A stretch of DNA of 64,000 nucleotides, from positions 62,001-126,000 of the forward strand of contig NW_027476486.1 in NCBI RefSeq assembly GCF_051020955.1, written 5' to 3'. This document shows, in pieces, positions 50,585 through 61,042 of the stretch. Both the position numbers and the translations under genes were made by a program. The notes under the pieces were generated by a model that had not been told where the DNA came from, made no database searches, and saw only the letters and a program-made list of their open reading frames with translations. Source of the DNA: Megalopta genalis (Eukaryota; Arthropoda; Insecta; Hymenoptera; Halictidae). Position 1 is the stretch's first letter. Every line of letters begins with the position of its first letter.

Positions 50585-51840
50585 ATGTGTTTCGCTTGGA
50601 TTTGAAGCCAACACGTTTGTTTCGTCTGCATTTGAAGCTATATCACTTATATCGCAAGTGTTTGAAGCTAAACCATTTGTTTCGCATGGATTCGAAGATA
50701 ACCCTTCTACTTCGCATTGATTTGAGCTAAATCATGTCTTTCGCTTGCATTTGAAGCTAACTCGCTTGCTTCGCATGCAGTGGAAGCTAAATTATGTATA
50801 TCACAAGTATTTGAAGCTAAACCATTTGCTTCGCATGATTATTCAGCTAAATCACGTGTCTCGCACGGATTTGAAACTAACTCGGTTGTTTCGCCTGGAT
50901 TTGAATCTAAATCATGTATATCACAAATATTTGAAGCTGAACCATTTGTTTCGCATGCATTTGTAACTAAGCCTTCTACTTCGCAATGATTTGAAGCTGA
51001 ATCATGTGTTTCGCTTGAATTTGAAGCGAACATGTTTGTTTCACATGCAGTTGAAGCTTAATCATGTATATCACAAGTATTTTCAGCTGAACCATTTGCT
51101 ACGCATGAATATTAAGCTAAACCATGTGTTTCGCATGGATTTGAAGCTATGCCTTCTACTTCGCATTGATTTGAATCTAAATCATTCGTTTCGCATGGAT
51201 TTGAAGCTAAGCCTTCTACTTCGCATTGAGTTGAGGCTAAATTCTGTGCTTTGCATGGATTTGCAGCAAACTCATTTGTTTCGCATGCAATTGAATCTAA
51301 ATCATGTATATCACTAGTATTTGAAGCTAAACCATTTGATACGCATGGATTTGAATCTTAGCATTCTCCTTCGCATTGATTTGAAACTAAATCACGTGTT
51401 TCGCATGGATTTGAAACTAACTCGTTGGTTTCGCATGCAGTTGAAGCTAAATCATGTATATCACAAGTATTTGAAGCTAAACCATTTGTTTCGCATGGAT
51501 TTGAAGCTAAGCCATCTACTTCGCATTGATTTGAACCTAAATCATATGTGTCCTTTGGATTTGAAGCTAACTCGTTTGTTTCGCATGCAGTTGAAGCTAT
51601 ATCACTTATGTTCGCAAGTATTTGAAGCTAAATCATGTGTTTCGCTTGTATTTGAAGCTAACTCGTTTGTTTCTTCAAGCAGTTGAAGCTAAATCTTGTA
51701 TAATACATGTATATGAGGCTAAACCATTTCATTCGCATGGATTTGAAACTAAGCTTTCTACTTCGCATTGATTTGAAGCTAAATCATGTGGTTCGCATGG
51801 ATTTGAAGCTAACTCGTTTGTTTCGCCTGCATTTGAAGCT
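50585..51840. repeat. 1.26-kb block shared with 59787-61042
   Basis: The two match at a constant offset of 9202 across about 1256 bp, so no net indel separates them. Markers include the 29-bp GATTTGAGCTAAATC unit near 50725, CAGTGGAAGC near 50778, TTCTCCTTCGC near 51364 and TTTCTTCAAGCAG near 51673. The variant AAGCTTACTACTTCG is shared by 49324 and 60955 but not by 51754, which suggests sequence conversion between the three loci. Confidence 0.87.
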
Positions 51841-53099
51841 AAATCATGTATATCACAAGTATTTGAAGCTAAACCATTTGTTTCGCATGGATTCGAAGAT
51901 AAGCCTTCTACTTCGCATTGATTTGATGCTAAATCATGTGTTTCATATGGATTTGAGGCTAACTCGTTTGTTTCGCATGCTGTTGAATGTAAATCATGTA
52001 TATCACAAGTATTTGAAGCTAAACAATTTGTTTCGCATGGATTCGAAGATAAGCCTTCTACTTCGCATTGATTTAAAGCAAAATCATGTGTTTCGCATGG
52101 ATTTGAAGCTAAACAATCTGTTTCGAGTGGATTCTGTGATCAACCTTCTACATCGCATTGATTTGAAGCTAAATCATGTGATTCGCTTGGATTTGAAGCT
52201 AACTCGTTCGTTTCGCATGCAGTTGAAGCTATATCATGTATATCACAGGTATTTGAAGCTAAACCATTAGTTTCGCATTTATTCGAAGATAAGCCTTCTA
52301 CTTCGTATTGATTTGAAGCTATATCATGTGTTTGGCATGGATTTGAAGCTAACTCGTTTGTGTCGCATGCAGTTGAAGCTAAATGATGTTTATCACAAGT
52401 ATTTGAAGCTAAACCATTTGTTTCGTATGGATTCGAAGATAAGCCTTCTACTTCGCATTGATTTAAAGCAAAATCATGTGTTTCGCATGGATTTGAAGCT
52501 AACTCGTTAATTTCGTATGCAGTTGAATCTAAATCATGTATGTCATAGGTATTTGAAGCTAAAACATTTGATTCGCATAGATTCGAAGATCAGCCTTCTT
52601 CTTCGCATTGATTTGAAGCTAAATCATGTGTTTCGAAAGGATTTGTAGTTAACTCGTTTGTTTCGCATGAATTTGAAGCTAATTCATGTATATCACAAGT
52701 ATTTGAAGCTAAACCATTTGTTTCGCATGGATCTGAAGCTAAGCCTTCTACTTCGCATTGATTCGAAGCTAAATTAAGTGTTCCGCTTGGATTTGAAGAT
52801 AAGCCATCTACTTCGCTTTGATTTGAATCTAAATCATGTGTCTCGCATTGATTTGAAGCTAAATCATGTGTTTCGCATTAATTTGATGATAACTCGTTCG
52901 TTCGTCTGCATTTGAAGTTATTACATTTATATCGCAAGTATTTCAATCTAAATCATGTGTTTCGCTCGGATTTAAAGCTGAGCCTTCTACTTCCCATTGA
53001 TTTGATGCTAAATCATATGTTCCGCTCGGATTTGAAGCTAACTGTTTGTTCCGGCTGCATTTGAAGCTATATCACATATATTGCAAGTATTTGAAGCTA

Positions 53100-54610
53100 A
53101 ATCATTTGTTTCGCATGGATTTGAAGCTGACTCGTTTGTTTCGCATGGATTTGAAGCTAAGCCGTTAACTTCGCATTGATTTGAAGCTAAATCATGTGTT
53201 TCGCATGAATTTCAAGATAATTCGTTTGTTTCGCACGCGGTTGAAGCTAAATCATGTATATCACAAGTATTTTCAGCTAAACCATTTGATTCGCATGGAT
53301 TTGAAACTAAGCCTTCCACTTCCCATTGATTTGAAGCTAAATCATGTGACTCGCATGGATTTGAACCTCACTCGTTCGTTTCAGCTGCATTTGAAACTAA
53401 ATCATGTATATCACAAGTATTTGAAGCTATACCATTTGTTTCGCATGGATTTGAAGATAATCCTTCTAGTTCGCATTGATATTTAGCTAACTCGATTGTT
53501 TCGCCTGCACTTGAAGCTATATCACTTATATCGCTATTATCTGAAGATAAATCATTTGTTTCTCGTGTATTTGTAGCTAAGCCTTCTACATCGCATTGAT
53601 TTGAAGCTAAATCATGCGTTTCGCATGGATTTTAAGCTAACCCGTTTGTTTTGCCTGCATTTGAAGCTATATCACTTATATCGCAATTATCCGAATATAA
53701 ATCATTTGTTTCTCATGTATTTGTAGCTAATCCTTCTACATCGCATTGATTTGAAGCTAAATCATGTGTTTCGCATGGATTTGAAGCTAACCCGTTTGTG
53801 TTGCGTGCATTTGAAGCTAAATCATGTATATCACAAGTATTTGAAGCTAAACAATTTTTTATTCCCATGGATTTGCTGCTAAGCCTTTTACTTCGCATTG
53901 ATTTAGAGTTAAATCATGTGATCAGCATGGATTTAAAGCTAACTTGTTTGTTTCGCCTGCATTTGAATCCGAATCACGTATATCACAAATATTTGAAGCT
54001 GAACCATTTGTTTCGCATGCATTTGTAACTAAGCCTTCTTCTTCGCATTGATTTGAAGCTGTATCATGTGTTTCGCTTGAATTTGAAGCGAACATGTTTG
54101 TTTCACATGCAGTTGAAGCTAAATCATGTATATCACAAGTATTTGCAGCTGCACCATTTGCTACGCATGAATATTAAGCTAAACCATGTGTTACGAATGA
54201 ATTTGAAGCTGAATCATGTATTTCGCCTGCATTTGATGCTAAATCATGTATATCATAGGTATTTGAAGTTAAAGCATTTCTTTCGCATGGATTCGAAGGT
54301 AAGCCTTCTACTTCGCATTGATTTGAAGCTAAATCACGTGTTTCGCATAGATTAGAAGCTAACTCGTATGTTTCGCATTCATTTGAAACTATATCACTTC
54401 TATCGCAAGTATTTGAAGCGAAATCATGTGTTTCGCATGTATTTGAAGATAAGCCTTCTACTTCGCATTGATTTCAAGCTAAATCATGTGTTTCGCATGG
54501 ATTGGAAGCAAACTCATTTGCTTCGCCTGCATTTGAAGCTATACCACTTATATCGCAATTATCTGAAGATTATTGATTTGTTTCTCATTAACTTGTAGCT
54601 AAGCCTTCTA
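53100..54610. repeat. Likely ancestral relatives of the young-array module
   Basis: Three units resemble the marker unit of the young array. At 53541 and 53691 (150 bp apart) they read CTGAAGATAAATCATTTG or CCGAATATAAATCATTTG, followed by TTTCTC(G/A)TGTATTTGTAGC. At 54563 the unit reads CTGAAGATTATTGATTTG followed by TTTCTCATTAACTTGTAGC. The first two are nearer to the general 30-bp consensus; the third shares most derived bases with the array. The surrounding sequence at 54490-54560 already has GATTGGAAGC and AGCTATACCAC. The remainder of the interval is ordinary satellite. Confidence 0.75.
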
Positions 54611-56981
54611 CTTCGCATTGATTTGAAGCTAAATCATGTGTTTCCCATGGATTCGAAGCTAACTCGTTCGTTTCGCCTGCATTTGAAGCTAAATCATGTA
54701 TATCACAAGTATTTGAAGCTAAACCATTTGTTTCGCAAGGATTCGAAGATCAGCCTTCTACTTCGCATTGATTTGCAGCTAAATCATGTGTTTAGCATGG
54801 ATTTGAAGCTAACTCGTTTGTTTCGCATGCAGTTGTAGCTAAATCATGTATATCACAAGTATTTCAATCTGAACCGTTTGATTAGCATGGATTCGAAGAT
54901 CACCCTTATTCTTCGCATTGATTTGAAGTTAAATCATGTGTTCCACTTGGATTTGAAGCTAACTCGTTGGTTTTGCATGAAGTTGAATCTAAATCATGTA
55001 TATCACAAGTATTTGAAGCTGAACCATTTGTTTCACATAGATTTGAAACTAAGCATTCTACTTCATATTGATTGGAAATTAAATCATGTGTTTCGCATGG
55101 ATTTGAAGCTAACTCGTTTGTGTCGCCTGCATTTGAAGCTATATCATGTATATCACAAGTATTTGCATCTGAACCATTTGATTCCCATGAATAGTACGCT
55201 AAACCATGTCTTTCGAATTAATTTGAAGCTAAATCATGTGTTTTGAATGGATTTGAAGCTAACTCGTTTGTTTCGCATGCATTTGAAGCTAAATCATGTA
55301 TATCACATATAATTGAAGCTAAACCATTTGTTTCGCATGGATACGAAGATAAGCCTTCTAATTCGCATTGATTTGACGCTAAATCATGTCTATCGCTAGG
55401 ATTTGAAGCTAACTCGTTTGTTTCGCATACTGTTGAACGTAAATCATGTATAACACATGTATTTGAGCCTGAGCCATTTGTTTCGCATGGATTCGAAGAT
55501 CAGCCTCCTAATTCGCGTTTATTTGAAGCTAAATCATGTGTTTCGCATGGATTTGAAGCTATGTCGTTAGTTTCGCATGCAGTTAAAGCTAAATCATGTA
55601 TATCATAAGTATTTGAAGCTAAACCATTTGATTCGCACGAATATCAGGCTAAACCATGTGTTTGGAATGAATTTGAAGCTAAATCATGTGTTTCGCATAG
55701 ATTTGAAGCTAACTCATTTGTTGCGCATGCAGTTGAAGCTGAATCATGTATATCCCAAGTATTTGAAGCTCAACCATTTGATTCGCATGGATTTGAAGAT
55801 AAGCCTTCTACTTCGCATTGATTTTAATCTAAATCATGTGTTTCGCATGGATTTGAAGCTAACTCGTTCGTTTCGCATGCAGTTGAAGATAAATCATGTA
55901 TATCACAGGTATTTGAAGCTAAACCATTTGTTTCGCATGGATTCGAAGATCAGCCATCTACCTCGTATTGATTTGAAGCTAAATCATGTGTTTCGCATGG
56001 ATTTGAAGCTAACTCGTTCGTTTCGCATGCATTTGAAGCTAAATCATGCACATCACAAGTATTTGAAGCTGTATCACTGGTTTCGCATGGATTTGAATAT
56101 AAGCCTTCTACTTCGCATTGATTTGAAGCGAAATCATGTGTTTCGCTTGAATTCAAGCTAACTCGTTTGTTTCGCATGCAATTGAAGCTAAATAATGTAT
56201 CAAACAAGTATTTGAAGCTAAACCATTTGTTTCGCATGGATTCGAAGATCAGCCATCTACCTCGTATTGATTTAAAGCTAAATCATGTGTTTCGCATGGA
56301 TTCGAAGCTAACTCGTTTGTATCACATGCAGTTGAAGCTAAATCATGTATATCACAATTATTTGAAGCTAAACCATTTGATTCGCACGAATATCTGGCTA
56401 AACCATGTGTTTGGAATGAATTTGAAGCTAAATCATGTGTTTCGCATAGATTTGAAGCTAACTCATTTGTTGCGCATGCAGTTGAAGCTGAATCATGTAT
56501 ATCCCAAGTATTTGAAGCTCAACCATTTGAATCGCATGGATTTGAAGATAAGCCTTCTACTTCGCATTGATTTTAATCTAAATCATGTGTTTCGCATGGA
56601 TTTGAAGCTACCTCGTTCGTTTCGCATGCAGTTGAAGATAAATCATGTATATCACAGGCATTTGAAGCTAAACCATTTGTTTCGCATGGATTCGAAGATA
56701 AGCCTTCTAAATCGCATTGATTTCAAGCTAAATCATATGTTTCGCATAGATTTGAAGCTAACTCGCTAGTTTTGCATGCTGTTGAAGCTTATTCATGTAT
56801 ATCACAAGTATTTGAAGCTAAACCATTTGTTTCGCAAGGATTCGAAGATCAGCCTTCTACTTCGCATTGATAAGAAGCTAACTCATGTGTATCGCATGGA
56901 TTTGAAGCTAACTCGTTTGTTTCGCATGCAGTTGAAGATAAATCATGTATATCACAGGTATTTCAAGCTAAACCATTTGAT
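54611..56981. repeat. Mosaic linking left-domain and right-domain unit types
   Basis: About 54890-55250 carries units like those at 3.3-3.5 kb, including CCATGAATAGTACGC near 55190, the only such unit I saw outside 3.4-9.2 kb. About 55577-56160 and 56351-56831 belong to the family at 45.8-47.2 kb, with ATAT(C)AGGC/CTGGC and TTTGGAATG variants. Two 29-bp units occur near 56150 (GAATTCAAGC). No non-repeat DNA is visible. Confidence 0.78.
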
Positions 56982-59181
56982 TCGCATGGATTTGAAGATA
57001 AGCCTTCTACTTCGCATTGATTTTAATCTAAATCATGTGTTTCGCATGGATTTGAAGCTAACTCGTTCGTTTCGCATGCAGTTGAAGATAAATCATGTAT
57101 ATCACAGGTATTTCAAGCTAAACCATTTGATTCGCATGGATTTGAAGATAAGCCTTCTACTTCGCATTGATTTTAATCTAAATCATGTGTTTCGCATGGA
57201 TTTGAAGCTAACTCGTTCGTTTCGCATGCAGTTGAAGATAAATTATGTATATCACAGGTATTTGAATCTAAACCATTTGTTTCGCATGGATTCGAAGATC
57301 AGCCATCTACCTCGTATTGATTTGAAGCTAAATCATGTGTTTCGCATGGATTTGAAGCTAACTCGTTCGTTTCGCATGCATTTGAAGCTAAATCATGCAC
57401 ATCACAAGTATTTGAAGCTGTATCACTGGTTTCGCATGGATTTGAATATAAGCCTTCTACTTCGCATTGATTTGAAGCTAAATCATGTGTTTCGCATGGA
57501 TTTAAAGCTAACTCGTTTATTTCGACTGCATTTGAAGCTATTTCATTTAAACCGCAAGTATTTGAAGGAATATCATTTTCTTCGCCTGGATTTGAAGATA
57601 AGCCATCTACTTGGCATTGATTTGAAGCTAAATCATGTGTTTCGCTTCGATTTGCAGCTAACTCGTTGTTTGGCATGCAGTTGAAGCTAAATCATGTATA
57701 TCACAAGTATTTGAAGCTAAACAATTTGATTCGCATGGATTTGAAGCTAAGCCTTCTACATCGCATTGATTTGAGCTAAATCATGTATTCCGCTTGTATT
57801 TGAAGCTAACTCGCTTGCTTCGCATGCAGTTGAAGCTAAATTATGTATATCACAAGTATTTGAAGCAAAACCATTTGTTTCGCATGGATTCGAATATCAG
57901 CCTTCTACTTCGCATGGATTTGAAGCTAGCTCGTTTGTTTCGCATGCAGTTGAAGCGAAATCATGAATATCACAAGTGCTTGAAGCTAAACCGGTAGATT
58001 CGCATGGATTTGAAGCTATTCCTTCTACTTCGCATTGATGTGAATATAAATGTTGTGTTCGCTTGGATTTGAAGCTAACTCGTTTGTTTCGCATGCATTT
58101 CAATCTATTTCATTTATATCGCAAGTATTTGAAGGTAACTCATTTATTTCGCTTGGATTTGATGCGAAGCCTTCTACTTCGCATTGATTTGCAGCTAAAT
58201 CATATCTTTCGCTTGGATTTGAACCTAACTCGTTGGTTTCGCATGCAGTTGAAGCTAAGTCATGAATATCACAAGTATTTGAAGCTGAACCATATGTTTC
58301 GCATGAATATTAAGCATGTGCTTCGAATGAATTTGAAGCTAAATCAAGTGTTTCGCTTGGATTTGAAGCTAACTCGTTTGTTTCGCTTGCTGTTGAATAT
58401 AAATCATGTATATCACAAGTATTTGAAGCTGAACCATTTGTTACGCATGGATTTGAAACCACGCCGTCTACTTCGCATTGATTTGAAGCTGAATCATGTG
58501 TTTCGCTTGTATTTGAAGATAACTCGATTGTTTCTCATGTAGTTGAAGCTAAATCATGTATATCACAAGCATTTGAAACTAAACTATTTGATTCGCATGG
58601 ACTTGAAGCTATGCCTTCTACTTCGCATTGATTTGAAGATAAACCATTTGTTTCGCATGGATTCGAAGATAAGCCTTCTACTTCGTATTGATTTCAAAGT
58701 AAATCATGTGTTTCGCTTGAACTTGAAGCTAACATGTTTGTTTCACAAGCAGTTGATGCTAAATCATGTATACCACAATTATTTGAAGCTGAACCATTTG
58801 TTTCGAATGAATATTCTGCTAAACCATGTGTTTCGAATAAATTTGAAGCTAAATCATGAGTTTCGCATGGATTTGAAGCTAACTCGTTAGTTTTGCATGC
58901 TGTTGAAGCTAAATCATGTATATCACAAGTATTTGAAGCTAAACCAATTGTTTCGCATGGATTTGAAGATAAGCCTTCTACTTTGCATTGATTTGAAGCT
59001 AAATCAAGTGTTTCGCTTGTATTTGAAGCTAACTCGTTTGTTTCGCACGCAGTTGAAGCTAAATCATGTATATCACAAGAATTTGAAGCTAAACCATTTG
59101 TTTCGCAAGAATTTGAAGCTAAGCCTTCTACTTCGCATTGATTTGAAGTTAAATCATGTGATTCGCATGGATTTGAAGCTA
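56982..59181. repeat. Right copy of the 46.7-49.1 kb block
   Basis: This matches 46730-49080 as described there and lacks one pentad after about 58060. Its left end contains a 150-bp tandem pair (GTATTTCAAGC near 56957 and 57107) that is single in the left copy. After 59181 it diverges into AACTCAATTGTTTCACC and a CTTATATTCGCAAG 31-mer near 59216. Confidence 0.87.
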
Positions 59182-61042
59182 ACTCAATTGTTTCACCTGC
59201 ATATGAAGCTATATCACTTATATTCGCAAGTATTTGTAGTTAAACCATTCGTTTCGCATGGATTTGAAGCTAAGCCTTCTGCTTCGCATTGATTTGAAGC
59301 TAAATCATGTGGTTCGCATGGATTTGAAGCTAACTCGTTCGTTTCGCCTGCATTTGAATCTGAATCATGTATATCACAAATATTTGAATCTGAACCATTT
59401 GTTTCGCATGCATTTGTAACTAAGCCTACTACTTCGCATTGATTTGAAGCTGAATCATGTGTTTCGCTTGAATTTGAAGCGAACATGTTTGTTTCACATG
59501 CAGTTGAAGCTAAATCATGTATATCACAAGTATTTGCAGCTGATCCATTTGCTACGCATGAATATTAAGCTAAGCCATGTGTTACGAATGAATTTGAAGC
59601 TAAATCATGTATTTCGCCTGTATTTGATGCTAAATCATGTATATCACAAGTATTTGAAGCTAAACCATTTGTTTCGCATGGATTCGAAGATAAGCCTTCT
59701 ACTTCGTATTGGTTTGAAGCGATATCATGTGTATCGCTTGGATTTGAAGCTAAACCTTCTATATCGCATTGATTTGAAGTTAAATCATGTGTTTCGCTTG
59801 GATTTGAAGCCAACACGTTTGTTTCGTCTGCATTTGAAGCTATATCACTTATATCGCAAGTGTTTGAAGCTAAATCATTTGTTTCGCATGGATTCGAAGA
59901 TAACCCTTCTACTTCGCATTGATTTGAGCTAAATCATGTCTTTCGCTTGCATTTGAAGCTAACTCGCTTGCTTCGCATGCAGTGGAAGCTAAATTATGTA
60001 TATCACAAGTATTTGAAGCTAAACCATTTGCTTCGCATGATTATTAAGCTAAATCACGTGTCTCGCACGGATTTGAAACTAACTCGGTTGTTTCGCCTGG
60101 ATTTGAATCTAAATCATGTATATCACAAATATTTGAAGCTGAACCATTTGTTTCGCATGCATTTGTAACTAAGCCTTCTACTTCGCAATGATTTGAAGCT
60201 GAATCATGTGTTTCGCTTGAATTTGAAGCGAACATGTTTGTTTCACATGCAGTTGAAGCTTAATCATGTATATCACAAGTATTTTCAGCTGAACCATTTG
60301 CTACGCATGAATATTAAGCTAAACCTTGTGTTTCGCATGGATTTGAAGCTATGCCTTCTACTTCGCATTGATTTGAATCTAAATCATTCGTTTCGCATGG
60401 ATTTGAAGCTAAGCCTTCTACTTCGCATTGAGTTGAGGCTAAATTCTGTGCTTTGCATGGATTTGCAGCAAACTCATTTGTTTCGCATGCAATTGAATCT
60501 AAATCATGTATATCACTAGTATTTGAAGCTAAACCATTTGATACGCATGGATTTGAATCTTAGCATTCTCCTTCGCATTGATTTGAAACTAAATCACGTG
60601 TTTCGCATTGATTTGAAACTAACTCGTTGGTTTCGCATGCAGTTGAAGCTAAATCATGTATATCACAAGTATTTGAAGCTAAACCATTTGTTTCGCATGG
60701 ATTTGAAGCTAAGCCATCTACTTCGCATTGATTTGAACCTAAATCATATGTGTCCTTTGGATTTGAAGCTAACTCGTTTGTTTCGCATGCAGTTGAAGCT
60801 ATATCACTTATGTTCGCAAGTATTTGAAGCTAAATCATGTGTTTCGCTTGTATTTGAAGCTAACTCGTTTGTTTCTTCAAGCAGTTGAAGCTAAATCTTG
60901 TATAATACATGTATATGAGGCTAAACCATTTCATTCGCATGGATTTGAAACTAAGCTTACTACTTCGCATTGATTTGAAACTAAATCATGTGGTTCGCAT
61001 GGATTTGAAGCTAACTCGTTTGTTTCGCCTGCATTTGAAGCT
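59182..61042. repeat. Right copy of the 50.6-51.8 kb block with left flank
   Basis: About 59787-61042 duplicates 50585-51840. The flank at 59390-59640 matches 54000-54250 (offset about 5391), with CATGTTTGTTTCACATG, TACGCATGAATATTAAGC and GTATTTCGCCTG variants. The region is satellite throughout. Confidence 0.84.
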
